Source of the DNA: an uncultured Collinsella sp.
GTDB taxonomy: Bacteria > Actinomycetota > Coriobacteriia > Coriobacteriales > Coriobacteriaceae
NCBI GenBank assembly: GCA_902472315.1
Contig: CABRNM010000002.1
Location: forward strand, 62,001-126,000
DNA length: 64,000 bases
Direction of reading: 5' to 3'
Below, piece by piece: positions 1 through 8,407 of this stretch. Each line of letters opens with the position of its first letter. The first letter of the stretch is position 1. Both the position numbers and the translations under genes were made by a program. The notes below the pieces were generated by a model, which worked only from the letters and a program-made list of their open reading frames with translations, ran no database searches and was not told the DNA's origin.

Positions 1-2
1 TC

Positions 3-1151
3 GACGAAGCTAACGCCCGCCGCGCTCACGCTCGCATGATTGCCAATGCGCTTGCCGCGCTAAGTGTTGTCGCGGCGGTCGCCTTTACCGGCACAATCGT
101 TGTGCTCAAGCTACGCAGGCCCAAGCCCAAGCCGCTCTTCCAAGACGAGTACTTCCGCGATGTGCCCTCCGCCGACCATCCCGCGGTGCTTGCAGCTCTT
201 ATGAGCTGGAACAACGTGCCCGATCAGGCATATATCGCCACGCTGATGAAGCTGACCGACGACCGCGTGATCAAGCTGGAAGAAGCGACCGAGGCCAAGA
301 AGAAGGGCCTGCTCCGTCGCGAAAAAGAGGAGCAGACGTATCGCATCACGGTGACCGACGAGGCCTGGAAGGCTGCCAAGAAGGACGGCATCGATCGCGA
401 TGTGCTCAAGGTCTTCTTCGCCGGCGTTAAGCCCGATAAGGACGGAGTCCGTTCGCGCACGTTTAGCGAGCTGGAGGAGTACGCTAGCGAGCGCACCACA
501 TCTGTTGGCGACAAGCTCGAGGACTATCAGAGCACGGTTAAGGGCAAGCTGGAGGCGCGTGAGTTTATCGCATCGGATGGCACTATCGCGATGGTGGCCG
601 GCCTGGTTCTCGGCATCATCATTGTCTTTGGCATTCTGGGCTCTCTGATCTATACCGACTTTGCGGACGCCAACGTCGGCGCCGCTATGATCTCGATTCC
701 CGTCACGATCGTGGGCTTTGTCCTGAGCTGCACCTTCCGCCGTTACACGCCGGAGGGCGCCGAGGTGGCGGCTCGCTGCAAGGCGCTCAAGCATTGGCTC
801 GAGGACTTTACGCGCCTGAAGGAGGCTATCCCCAGCGACCTGATCTTGTGGAACAAACTGCTGGTGATGGGCGTTGCCCTGGGCGTTTCGAAAGAAGTGC
901 TGCGACAGCTGGCCGAGGCCGTGCCTGCGGATCTGCGCAACAGCGACGATTTCTACGACAACTACCCCTGCTACTGGTGGTATTACCATCACTACGGCAA
1001 CGAGTCTCCGCTCGATTCGTTCAACGATGTGTATCACGAGACCATCCGCGAGCTGGCTTCGAGTTCCGATAGCTCGAGCGGCGGCAGCGGCGGCGGCTTT
1101 TCCGGTGGCGGCGGTGGCGGCGTCGGCGGAGGCGGCGGCGGAACGTTCTAA
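3..1151 (+). CDS. DUF2207-like membrane protein, C-terminal part (5' end outside window)
   Basis: The reading frame is open from the first bases of the window, so the true start lies upstream; an internal ATG at 36 is unlikely to be the start. Two hydrophobic parts are visible: one shortly after base 36 and a pair of helices around bases 580-735. The C-terminus is a Ser/Gly run ending in GGGGGGTF. That architecture (membrane helices, cytoplasmic part, Gly-rich end) is typical of DUF2207 predicted membrane proteins, whose function is unknown. A strong terminator follows. Family assignment is by pattern only. Confidence 0.65.
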   Translation, partial: DEANARRAHARMIANALAALSVVAAVAFTGTIVVLKLRRPKPKPLFQDEYFRDVPSADHPAVLAALMSWNNVPDQAYIATLMKLTDDRVIKLEEATEAKKKGLLRREKEEQTYRITVTDEAWKAAKKDGIDRDVLKVFFAGVKPDKDGVRSRTFSELEEYASERTTSVGDKLEDYQSTVKGKLEAREFIASDGTIAMVAGLVLGIIIVFGILGSLIYTDFADANVGAAMISIPVTIVGFVLSCTFRRYTPEGAEVAARCKALKHWLEDFTRLKEAIPSDLILWNKLLVMGVALGVSKEVLRQLAEAVPADLRNSDDFYDNYPCYWWYYHHYGNESPLDSFNDVYHETIRELASSSDSSSGGSGGGFSGGGGGGVGGGGGGTF

Positions 1152-1164
1152 CGGTCGTAAATTA

Positions 1165-1212
1165 TGGGATGGGCTTTTCTCGACAGCCGTCGGGGGAAGC
1201 CCATCCCTTTTT
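1165..1212 (+). terminator. Rho-independent terminator after DUF2207-like gene
   Basis: An 11-bp perfect stem (GGGATGGGCTT with AAGCCCATCCC) is followed by five T residues at 1208-1212. Confidence 0.85.
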
Positions 1213-1232
1213 ATGCGCTACCTACGAAGACT

Positions 1233-1275
1233 GTCCCCAACGACTAGTCACTGGGGACGTTCCTAAATGACTAGG
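1233..1275. repeat. GGGGAC-type short intergenic repeat
   Basis: GTCCCC at 1233 and GGGGAC at 1253 form a dyad; the right half continues into GTTCCTAAATGACTAGG. Nearly the same string recurs at 23211-23240 and, inverted, at 31856-31878, always between genes. Confidence 0.6.
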
Positions 1276-1289
1276 TATGGCTGCTGGGC

Positions 1290-1931
1290 CTAGGCTGTTA
1301 GGTCGAGTTCGTAGAGGAAGCTTTCGCGCGGCATGTCGTGACGGCGCTCTTCGCGGTTGGCGCGGTGCGTGGCCGTGCGCTTAAAGCCATGCAGCTCGTA
1401 GAACTTCCACGAGCAGTTGGAGTCGGTGCACAGGTGCGCCCTCGTCGCCCCGCGCGAGGATAGGTACGAGACTGCGGCGTCGAGCAACACCGAGCCAACG
1501 CCCAGGCCATGGACGTCGCGATCTACGGCAAGCAGCGTGACCTCGTTGTCGTGTGGCAACGGGCTGCTTTCGAGCAGGCGGTTGTTGGTTCGGATGGTTG
1601 CGCGCACAAACGAGAGATACTCGGCGCAGGCATCGGGCTCCAGCTCGCGCATTTGCGATAGCAGTGCGCGTTCGGTATCCAGCCAATGTTCCTTAACGGT
1701 GGCGCCGGAGCTCTGTCCCGCACGCGCGAGCGCAATGCCGCGCGCCTGACCGTCGATTACGGCAACTTGCGAAAACGTCGAAGACGAAAGGCAGTAGGCA
1801 AGGTCGCACGCGGCCTCGAGGCGGTTGTACTCATCGTTATCCGAATTGTCATGCCAAAGCTGCTGTAGAATCAGCGCGATGGCGTCGAAGTCTTCGGTAT
1901 CAAACGGTCGGTAGAGAACCCGCGAGACCAT
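1290..1931 (-). CDS. GNAT family N-acetyltransferase
   Basis: The 213-residue product has a GNAT-like core: strand-rich sequence ending in TLLAVDRDVHGLGVGSVLL, which matches the acetyl-CoA pyrophosphate loop (Q/R-x-x-G-x-G/A), then a helix and the typical WKFYELHGFKR motif near the C-terminus. The ATG at 1931 has AAAGAGG upstream on the minus strand. GNAT enzymes move an acetyl group from acetyl-CoA to an amine; the substrate cannot be read from the sequence. It is a single gene facing away from purH. Confidence 0.8.
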   Translation of the reverse strand: MVSRVLYRPFDTEDFDAIALILQQLWHDNSDNDEYNRLEAACDLAYCLSSSTFSQVAVIDGQARGIALARAGQSSGATVKEHWLDTERALLSQMRELEPDACAEYLSFVRATIRTNNRLLESSPLPHDNEVTLLAVDRDVHGLGVGSVLLDAAVSYLSSRGATRAHLCTDSNCSWKFYELHGFKRTATHRANREERRHDMPRESFLYELDLTA

Positions 1932-2208
1932 GGTGCCTCTTTCTTTTGCGGATGCATATCGAGCACAGTTCTACCACGCTATTGGCATCTAATTATGGTG
2001 CCCCTGTGTTCCATGAACTCACCGTGCCCGGTGCCGTGCCCATCCCCTCCGCTCGCAAACTTTTTCTGCATATGCGCCCGTTGCGGGGTGCATCGATGCG
2101 CTCGATGCGCTACATTGAATCAGTATTTTCAATGCCGCTGCGCGAGCGCTGCAGATCGACGTATCACCGGCTCACAGAGCACGGCGGCGTACCAGACAGG
2201 AGGACTGC

Positions 2209-3816
2209 ATGGGATCTGATGTGAAGATCGCACGCGCGTTGATCTCGGTTACCGATAAGACGGGCGTCGTCGATTTCGCACGGACGCTGGTCGATGACTT
2301 TGGCGTCGAGATCATCTCTACGGGCGGCACGGCTCGTGCCATCGAGGACGCGGGCGTCCCCGTAACCCCCATCGAGGAGTTCACGGGCTATCCCGAGATG
2401 ATGGACGGCCGCGTTAAGACCCTGCACCCCAAGGTTCACGGCGCGCTGCTGGCCCGCCGCGATTCCGAGCAGCACATGCAGGAGGCGGCACAGCACGGCA
2501 TTAAGCTGATCGACCTGGTCGTCGTCAACCTGTACGAGTTCGAGAAGACCGTCGCCAACCCCGAGGTCACCTTCGCGGATGCCATCGAGCACATCGACAT
2601 CGGCGGTCCCTCCATGCTGCGATCTGCCGCCAAGAACGCCGCGAGCGTTACCGTCATCTCCGACCCGGCCGACTATGATGCCGTCCTGGCCGAGATGCGC
2701 GAGACCGGTGGCTGCACCACGCTTTCCACCCGTCGTCGCCTGCAGGTGAAGGTCTACCAGACCACCGCCGCCTACGACACGGCTATCTCCCGTTGGCTTG
2801 CCGCCCAGGCAAGCGACGTGGCGGACACCTCTGCCAAGCTCGAGATCTCGCTGGAGAAGGTCGACGACCTGCGCTATGGCGAGAACCCGCAGCAGAAGGC
2901 TACGGTCTATCGCTTTGCCGAGGGCTGCGAGAACACCGCGAGCTCGCAGTTCCCGCTCGTGGGCTCCGAGCAGATCCAGGGCAAGCCGCTCAGCTACAAC
3001 AACTATCTGGATGCCGACGCCGCTTGGAACCTGGTCCGCGAGTTCGACGAGCCGGCCTGCGTGATCCTCAAGCATCAGAACCCCTGCGGCTCCGCCGTGG
3101 CCGAGGACATCACGGCCGCCTACGACCGCGCCTTCGCCTGCGATCCCAAGAGCGCCTTTGGCGGCATCATCGCCTGCAACCGCGAGGTTCCCTATGAGCT
3201 GGTTGAGCACTTTGCCGATCAGAACAAGCAGTTCGTCGAGGTTATCATCGCTCCGAGCTACACTGCCGAGGCGCTCGAGCGCATGGCCAAGCGCCCCAAC
3301 CTGCGCGTGCTGGCCACCGGCGGCGTGGACCACGGCGCCCAGGTGGAGCTGCGCTCCGTCGACGGCGGCATGCTGGTGCAGGAGGTCGACCACGTGACCG
3401 AGGATCCTGCGACCTTTACGTTCCCCACCGACCGCAAGCCCACCGACGCCGAGATGGCCGAGCTCGAGTTTGCCTGGAAGGTCTGCAAGGGCGTCAAGTC
3501 CAACGCCATCCTGGTCTCCAAGGGTAAGGCCGGCATTGGCATGGGCCCGGGTCAGCCCAACCGCGTTGACTCTGCACTGCTTGCCTGCGAGCGCGCCGAG
3601 GACTTCTGCGAGCGCGAGGGCGTGGAGAAGGGCGGCTTTGCCTGTGCAAGCGACGCGTTCTTCCCGTTCCGCGACAACGTCGACGTGCTTGCCGCGCACG
3701 GCGTGACCTGCATCATCCAGCCCGGCGGCTCCAAGCGCGACGACGAGAGCGTCCAGGCCTGCAACGAGCATGGTATTGCGATGGTCTTCACGGGTGCCAG
3801 GCATTTTAGGCACTAG
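2209..3816 (+). CDS. purH: Bifunctional AICAR transformylase / IMP cyclohydrolase
   Basis: This 535-residue protein catalyses the last two steps of purine synthesis: formyl transfer to AICAR and ring closure to IMP. The N-terminal cyclohydrolase (MGS-like) domain is clear: ALISVTDKTG, STGGTARAI and DGRVKTLHPKVHGALL. The transformylase domain contains DLRYGENPQQKA, the catalytic-loop KHQNPCGSA and the C-terminal SDAFFPFRDNVD. Length is normal for the family. The ATG has an ideal AGGAGG site at about 2199. It stands alone; the 277 bases upstream show only a short dyad (about 2114-2133) and no recognised riboswitch. Confidence 0.97.
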   Translation: MGSDVKIARALISVTDKTGVVDFARTLVDDFGVEIISTGGTARAIEDAGVPVTPIEEFTGYPEMMDGRVKTLHPKVHGALLARRDSEQHMQEAAQHGIKLIDLVVVNLYEFEKTVANPEVTFADAIEHIDIGGPSMLRSAAKNAASVTVISDPADYDAVLAEMRETGGCTTLSTRRRLQVKVYQTTAAYDTAISRWLAAQASDVADTSAKLEISLEKVDDLRYGENPQQKATVYRFAEGCENTASSQFPLVGSEQIQGKPLSYNNYLDADAAWNLVREFDEPACVILKHQNPCGSAVAEDITAAYDRAFACDPKSAFGGIIACNREVPYELVEHFADQNKQFVEVIIAPSYTAEALERMAKRPNLRVLATGGVDHGAQVELRSVDGGMLVQEVDHVTEDPATFTFPTDRKPTDAEMAELEFAWKVCKGVKSNAILVSKGKAGIGMGPGQPNRVDSALLACERAEDFCEREGVEKGGFACASDAFFPFRDNVDVLAAHGVTCIIQPGGSKRDDESVQACNEHGIAMVFTGARHFRH

Positions 3817-3817
3817 A

Positions 3818-3918
3818 GGCTTTCCCAAGCACCCGACCTTGCCCCTCAAACCGTCGCTTGCGTACATTTAGTACGCGGCACTCCTCTTTCGGGGCAATCT
3901 CGGACACTTGGAAAACCC
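3818..3918. repeat. Long imperfect palindrome
   Basis: Left arm 3818-3845 and right arm 3891-3918 pair at 21 of 28 positions; the centre contains GTAC-ATTTA-GTAC. It lies directly after the purH stop and ahead of the terminator. It may be a REP/MITE-like element. Confidence 0.6.
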
Positions 3919-3987
3919 TTAAAGGGATGTTGTTCTATCCCATTAAGCCGATCGGTCGCCTGGCCGTATCGTCAAAATAATCTCTGC

Positions 3988-4023
3988 AAAAGACGGTCGC
4001 TCCGTTTGGAGGGCCGTCTTTTT
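3988..4023 (+). terminator. Rho-independent terminator
   Basis: AAAAGACGG pairs with CCGTCTTTT around a GC-rich loop, followed by Ts. It separates purH from the gene at 4040. Confidence 0.8.
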
Positions 4024-4039
4024 GGTATAAGAGGACGGA

Positions 4040-4771
4040 ATGACTAACACGAAAGGTATGACCATGCCCCAGATTGATGATGCCGAGCTGTTTGGCAATG
4101 CCGAGGATCAGCGTGCGTACGAGGACTTTTGCGCCAATCAGGAGGCGGTCGAGAAGTTTACGCTCGACAAGCCCGCGCTTGTCTGCCGTTGGCGCATGTC
4201 CAACAAAAAGGTGCCCATGCTCAACCGCCACATTCGCGCACTGTCCGAGCGCCTGGTACAGGGCGAGCCGCTTACCCATAACATGCTCAGCTGGGCCAAA
4301 CAGCACGTTGAGTGGTCGCTTGCCGAGGGCGATTACACCGCACATGACGGCGTGCTCATGCTGGTGATCGACGTCAACGGCAACGCCGCCATGACGGTGG
4401 GGGAGTACGAGCCGCTCGCCGATACGTCGGCCAAGGCGCTGCGCGCCCGCTCCGCAGAGGCCCGCTCCGAGGCCGACGAAACCGGCGTGGCGCCCGAGCT
4501 GCTCGCCGCCGTCAACAACGGCGAGCTTGCCTTTGTGGCGCCGGCGGACGAGTGCCTGTGCGGCACGGCGACGCTCATCGAGCAGCTGGCCCAGACCAAG
4601 GGCATCCCGGTCACGCGCGTAGACATTCCCGCGCAGCTTAAGGGCGCGCTGTTCCTAGTGAGCGACGAGCACGGCGTGGTCCCCGCGACCGAGACAGATG
4701 CCGCCGAGGCCGACGCCGCCACGGTCGCCTTCTTCGCCGAAGGCTACGAAAAGCTCCGTGCCCGCCGCTAA
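4040..4771 (+). CDS. Hypothetical protein, 243 residues
   Basis: I do not recognise this family with certainty. The product is soluble, without signal peptide or membrane segment, and acidic. The middle (HDGVLMLVIDVNGNAAMTVG) looks like a beta hairpin; the C-terminal half (LCGTATLIEQLAQTKGIPV) looks faintly like a fold-type IV aminotransferase substrate loop, but no PLP lysine motif is evident. ATG 4040 has an AAGAGGACGG site; ATGs at 4058 and 4067 are alternatives. Codon use looks like that of its neighbours. A two-component system follows after 179 bases. Confidence 0.75.
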   Translation: MTNTKGMTMPQIDDAELFGNAEDQRAYEDFCANQEAVEKFTLDKPALVCRWRMSNKKVPMLNRHIRALSERLVQGEPLTHNMLSWAKQHVEWSLAEGDYTAHDGVLMLVIDVNGNAAMTVGEYEPLADTSAKALRARSAEARSEADETGVAPELLAAVNNGELAFVAPADECLCGTATLIEQLAQTKGIPVTRVDIPAQLKGALFLVSDEHGVVPATETDAAEADAATVAFFAEGYEKLRARR

Positions 4772-4814
4772 ATGATTTTTCTGGGACGGGGATTAAAGAA
4801 TCATTTTGGTCCCC
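4771..4814. repeat. GGGAC-type intergenic repeat with AATGATT/AATCATT dyad
   Basis: AATGATT at 4771 pairs with AATCATT at 4799, flanking GGGACGGGGAT, and the right half runs into TTTTGGTCCCC. The motif GGATCATTTTG recurs near 57477. Confidence 0.5.
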
Positions 4815-4950
4815 GCCACCGCTGCGAGCGAAGGGCAAGCTAAACGCTTTCGTTCGCGAACAGTTCTGTCACCTTGGCACCGCGCGCGGTGCACACCTGC
4901 AGTTTCGCAGCCATAATGGTGGCAAGACAACCAAGAGGGGAGCGGAATCC

Positions 4951-5622
4951 ATGGCGCTGATCTATATCGTTGAGGACGACGAGCCCATCCGTCGTGAGCT
5001 TGTCGACATCCTTGCCCGCGCTGGGTTTGAAATCGAGGCCTGCGAATCGTTTGAGCATGTCTCGCGCGATATTCTCGCCGCCGCACCCGACCTGGTGCTG
5101 CTCGACCTCACGCTTCCCGTCAAAGACGGCCAGCACATCTGCCATGAGGTCCGTCGCGAATCCGAGGTCCCCATCATCGTTCTCACGTCGCGCACGACCG
5201 AGATCGACGAGGTCATGGCCATGACGCTCGGCGCGGACGACTTTGTTCCCAAGCCCTACAGCGCGCGCGTGCTTGTGGCGCGCATCAACGCACTGCTGCG
5301 TCGCACCGCGGCGGCAGGCGAGCGCAGTACACTTGTCCACAAGGGGCTGGAGCTCGACCTCGCCCGCTCAATGGTCACCAACACGCAAACCGGCACTAGC
5401 ACCGAGCTCACCAAAAACGAACTGCGTATCCTCTCACTGCTTCTGAGTCGCGCGGGCAAGATTGTTTCGCGCTCGGCCATCATGCAGGACCTGTGGGACT
5501 CCGACGCCTTCGTGGACGACAATACGCTCACCGTCAACATCAACCGCCTGCGCACCACGCTCGAAAAAATCGGCATCAAGGGGTATTTGACGACGCATCG
5601 CGGCCAAGGCTATTCGGTCTAG
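4951..5622 (+). CDS. OmpR/PhoB-type response regulator
   Basis: The 223-residue protein has a receiver domain (about 1-115) with the acidic pair D9-D10, phospho-acceptor D52 in LLDLTLP, T79 and K101. A winged-helix output domain follows (about 125-223) with LTKNELRILSLLL and the recognition-helix region DDNTLTVNINRLRTTLE. It should bind DNA after phosphorylation by the kinase encoded 9 bases downstream. The ATG has AGAGGGGAGCGG before it. The wing ending RGQGYSV is typical of the BceR/VirR branch. Confidence 0.93.
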   Translation: MALIYIVEDDEPIRRELVDILARAGFEIEACESFEHVSRDILAAAPDLVLLDLTLPVKDGQHICHEVRRESEVPIIVLTSRTTEIDEVMAMTLGADDFVPKPYSARVLVARINALLRRTAAAGERSTLVHKGLELDLARSMVTNTQTGTSTELTKNELRILSLLLSRAGKIVSRSAIMQDLWDSDAFVDDNTLTVNINRLRTTLEKIGIKGYLTTHRGQGYSV

Positions 5623-5631
5623 GGGCCGGCT

Positions 5632-6675
5632 ATGTCGTTTGGCAAATTCTTTAAAGATGCGCTGCTTCCCGTCGCCGTGTGGACGTGCGGCGTGCTGCTG
5701 AGCTGCTTTGTGCTGACGGTCGCCGGTGCACCCGTTTCTATTGTGGTCGTGGCGGTCGGCGTGTCCTTTATCTTTGGTATGCTCGGCATCGTGGTCGAGT
5801 ACGCGCGTCGCCGCCGTTTTCTGCGTCAGCTGGAGCGCGCGGCCGAGGAGCTCGAGAGCCCCGCATGGGTGCAGGAGATGGTGCAATGCCCGACCTATGC
5901 CGAGGGCGAGCTCGAGTACGAGGTCTTGCGCCGGGTGGGCAAAGCCGCTTGCGACGAGGTTGCCGAAGGCCGGCGTCAGACCGATGACTATCGCGACTAT
6001 ATCGAGAGCTGGGTCCACGAGGCCAAACTGCCCCTGGCGGCGGCTCATCTAATTTTGGAAAACCTGGATGGCAGCGAAGACGACCTGTCTCGTGTGGATG
6101 ACCTGGGCCGTGAGTTGGCTCGCGTGGAGCGCTATATCGACCAGGCGCTGTACTACGCGCGTTCGGAAGTCGTGGAGCGCGACTACCTGATTCGCCGCTG
6201 GGATCTCAAGACCTTGGTGACGGGCGCGATTAAGGCCAACGCGCGCGAGCTCATCGCGGCGCACGTGGCCCCGGTGTGCGAGAACCTCGACTTTGAGGTC
6301 TTTACCGACGAGAAGTGGCTCGAGTTTATTCTGGGCCAGCTCATTCAGAACAGCATTAAATATGCGCGCGAGGACGGCGCAAAGATCGTGTTTTCGGGCG
6401 CGTTGCTGGACGAGGGCCTGGCGAGCGAACGCATCGAGCTCACCGTCGCGGACAACGGCTGCGGCGTGAGCGCGGCCGACCTGCCGCGCGTGTTCGAGAA
6501 GGGCTTTACCGGCGACAACGGCCGCACCACCAAGCGCGCAACGGGCATTGGCCTCTACCTGGTGGCGCGTCTGTGCTCCAAGATGGGTATCGATGTCACC
6601 GCGGCATCCGAGCCCGGCGAAGGCTTCGTCGTCACGTTTGCCTTCTCGACCAACAAATTCCAATACTTTGAGTAG
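5632..6675 (+). CDS. Intramembrane-sensing (BceS-like) histidine kinase
   Basis: The 347-residue kinase has two N-terminal membrane helices (about 10-31 and 34-55) with almost no external loop, as in BceS/GraS kinases that sense through a partner transporter. The phospho-acceptor is H129 in SWVHEAKLPL, the H-box form typical of that group. The ATPase part shows the N-box (GQLIQNSIKYA), DNGCGV, and G-box elements including ATGIGLYLV. It is co-transcribed with the response regulator. No BceAB-type ABC transporter lies in this window, so the stimulus is unknown. Confidence 0.9.
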   Translation: MSFGKFFKDALLPVAVWTCGVLLSCFVLTVAGAPVSIVVVAVGVSFIFGMLGIVVEYARRRRFLRQLERAAEELESPAWVQEMVQCPTYAEGELEYEVLRRVGKAACDEVAEGRRQTDDYRDYIESWVHEAKLPLAAAHLILENLDGSEDDLSRVDDLGRELARVERYIDQALYYARSEVVERDYLIRRWDLKTLVTGAIKANARELIAAHVAPVCENLDFEVFTDEKWLEFILGQLIQNSIKYAREDGAKIVFSGALLDEGLASERIELTVADNGCGVSAADLPRVFEKGFTGDNGRTTKRATGIGLYLVARLCSKMGIDVTAASEPGEGFVVTFAFSTNKFQYFE

Positions 6676-6717
6676 TCGTCGCGGTGTAACGTCCCGGAGC
6701 GTCATTCACGTTAAGAC

Positions 6718-6739
6718 AATTATCCCAAACGGGATAATT
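6718..6739. promoter_or_regulatory. HipB-type operator O1
   Basis: A perfect inverted repeat with 9-bp arms, AATTATCCC and GGGATAATT, around AAAC. It contains the TATCC-N-GGATA core known for HipB operators. Confidence 0.8.
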
Positions 6740-6754
6740 CCATCATGATGTGCT

Positions 6755-6780
6755 ATGATTATCCCGTTTGGGATAATCAT
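6755..6780. promoter_or_regulatory. HipB-type operator O2 overlapping a -10 box
   Basis: A perfect inverted repeat with 11-bp arms, ATGATTATCCC and GGGATAATCAT, around GTTT. Its centre is 39 bp from that of O1. TATGAT at 6754-6759, a likely -10 element of the hipBA promoter, lies inside its left arm, so HipB binding would block RNA polymerase. Confidence 0.8.
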
Positions 6781-6791
6781 AGGGGATTAGC

Positions 6792-7037
6792 ATGCAAGAC
6801 TGGAATGAGCGAACGATTTTTGACCCAGCTGAACTCGGTGCATATTTGCGTGAGCGCCGGAAGAAGCTCGGTTATACCCAACGCGATGTGGCTGATTTCA
6901 ACCAGTGCAGTTTGCGCTTTGTGAGCGAGCTTGAGCGTGGAAAGGCGGGTGCCAATCTTCGCCAAACCCTTCAAATCGCTAACAGCTTGGGGGTCGATTT
7001 GATCCTGAGGGAGAGGGGCGACGGCTCATGGCATTAA
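6792..7037 (+). CDS. hipB: HipB-like XRE antitoxin and repressor
   Basis: The 81-residue protein is almost entirely an XRE helix-turn-helix domain: LGAYLRERRKKLGYTQRDVADFN, then the recognition helix SLRFVSELERGK. This matches HipB-type antitoxins, which bind HipA and repress their own promoter. The ATG follows TAGGGGATTAG, just downstream of two operator palindromes. Its end overlaps the hipA start by 10 bases, implying translational coupling. Confidence 0.88.
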   Translation: MQDWNERTIFDPAELGAYLRERRKKLGYTQRDVADFNQCSLRFVSELERGKAGANLRQTLQIANSLGVDLILRERGDGSWH

Positions 7038-8317
7038 AGGTTTATCGTGAGTATCGGGGAACGTTTGAGCTGGTCGGAGAATTTGAGAGGGCCGACCCCG
7101 TAAACGAGACGTTTGCATATGATGAGGGATATCTTGAACGCGACGATGCTGCCGCACTCTCAGCTTCTCTTCCCTTGCGACATGAGCCATATGCCAGCAA
7201 TGAGTTTTCGGCCTTCTTTTCGGGCATGCTTCCCGAGGGCCCGGTTCGGCATGAGCTGTCGATGCGTTTTCAAATCCCCCAGTCAGACTATTTATCGATG
7301 CTCGAGCGTTTGGGCGATGAGTGCGTTGGTGCCTTGAGGTTTCTCGGCGATGAGAAATCGAGCTACGATCCGGGCTATCGTCCTCTGCAAGACGAGGATT
7401 TTGAGGCACTTTCTAAGGCGGAAGTGTTTGAGATTGCAAATGATATGCAGGATTCGAGGCTGTCGTTGGCGGGCGCTCAGTCTAAAACCGGTTGGTTTTT
7501 ACCGCGCGGTAAAGATGCAAAAAAGGCCGGGTCGGGGGATTGGATGCTGCCGCTCGGCTCTGCCCCCTCGACTCACATAGTCAAGATTGCTTCAACTAAA
7601 CATCCGGATTTGCCGTTCAACGAATTAATTTGCATGACGGCAGCGTCTGCTGCTGGGCTTGAAATTGCCCGTTCAGAAGCTTCGGATACGATTCCTGGTG
7701 CGTTCTTTTCCGAGCGTTATGACAGAATCTGGAGCAATGAGCCGCCGTCGATGAGCGGATTCGATGTGCCTCTGAGGCTGCATCAGGAGGATTTTTGCCA
7801 AGCGGTTGGCTGGCCTTCGTATATGAAATACGAGACACGTCCCGATAGCTGCTATATGGCTCTTTGCGGCCGATTGATAAGAGAGCAATCGTCTAACGTA
7901 ATTGCTGATACTCAAATGTTCGCTCGTCAGGTAATGGTCGATTATGCGTTGGGGAATTGCGACTCGCATCTCAAGAACCATTCGTTTCTTTATAGTCCGA
8001 GTTGGCGGGAAAAGAGGTTGGCCCCTGCATACGATATTGTTTGCACGACGATAATGGGATACGACCATAATCTTGGGATTGATATTGGGGATCACCGGGT
8101 GATCGATGGGGTGACTCCTGAAGATTTCGAATTCATGTCTCAAGATTTGCATCTGCCACTCAAGATGATCAAGAACATCGCGGCGGAAGTGGCTGAAGAG
8201 GTGTCTGCCCAGCTTGCAGAACTTGCCTCTGCAACCGGAGATTTGGGTCGGGTCGCTCTGAAAATTCAGACGGATTCCGTTGAGAGAATGAGGGTTCTGG
8301 AGCAATTCTCAGCCTAA
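7028..8317 (+). CDS. hipA: HipA-type serine/threonine kinase toxin
   Basis: The 429-residue protein carries both HipA parts. The N-terminal subdomain includes GMLPEGPVRHEL and GDECVGALRFLG. The kinase core has SRLSLAGAQSKT, where S146 matches the autophosphorylated serine of E. coli HipA (Ser150). The catalytic loop is YALGNCDSHLKNHSF and the metal-binding stretch is APAYDIVCT. Known HipA kinases phosphorylate glutamyl-tRNA synthetase or other synthetases and cause growth arrest; the target here is inferred only. Codon use appears more AT-tolerant than that of the neighbours, which hints at acquisition. Confidence 0.92.
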   Translation: MALKVYREYRGTFELVGEFERADPVNETFAYDEGYLERDDAAALSASLPLRHEPYASNEFSAFFSGMLPEGPVRHELSMRFQIPQSDYLSMLERLGDECVGALRFLGDEKSSYDPGYRPLQDEDFEALSKAEVFEIANDMQDSRLSLAGAQSKTGWFLPRGKDAKKAGSGDWMLPLGSAPSTHIVKIASTKHPDLPFNELICMTAASAAGLEIARSEASDTIPGAFFSERYDRIWSNEPPSMSGFDVPLRLHQEDFCQAVGWPSYMKYETRPDSCYMALCGRLIREQSSNVIADTQMFARQVMVDYALGNCDSHLKNHSFLYSPSWREKRLAPAYDIVCTTIMGYDHNLGIDIGDHRVIDGVTPEDFEFMSQDLHLPLKMIKNIAAEVAEEVSAQLAELASATGDLGRVALKIQTDSVERMRVLEQFSA

Positions 8318-8322
8318 AGCAA

Positions 8323-8354
8323 AGCGGGGCCACCGTAATGGTGGTCCCGCTCTT
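8323..8354. terminator. Terminator between convergent hipA and uspA
   Basis: AGCGGGGCCACC and GGTGGTCCCGCT form a stem around GTAAT. It could serve both directions, although the T-run is short. Confidence 0.6.
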
Positions 8355-8407
8355 GGAAGACTTGGGCACGTGGGCTTGCGCTCCGCGATGCGTTAGGCGT
8401 ACGTTTG

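Noticed and set aside
111..1037. Long antisense open frame over the DUF2207-like gene
   Set aside because: It has no start signal, its product is low in recognisable motifs and it mirrors the codon bias of the plus-strand gene.
2164..3867. 567-residue frame antisense to purH
   Set aside because: It is a shadow of purH produced by GC-rich codons; the plus strand is an unambiguous purH.
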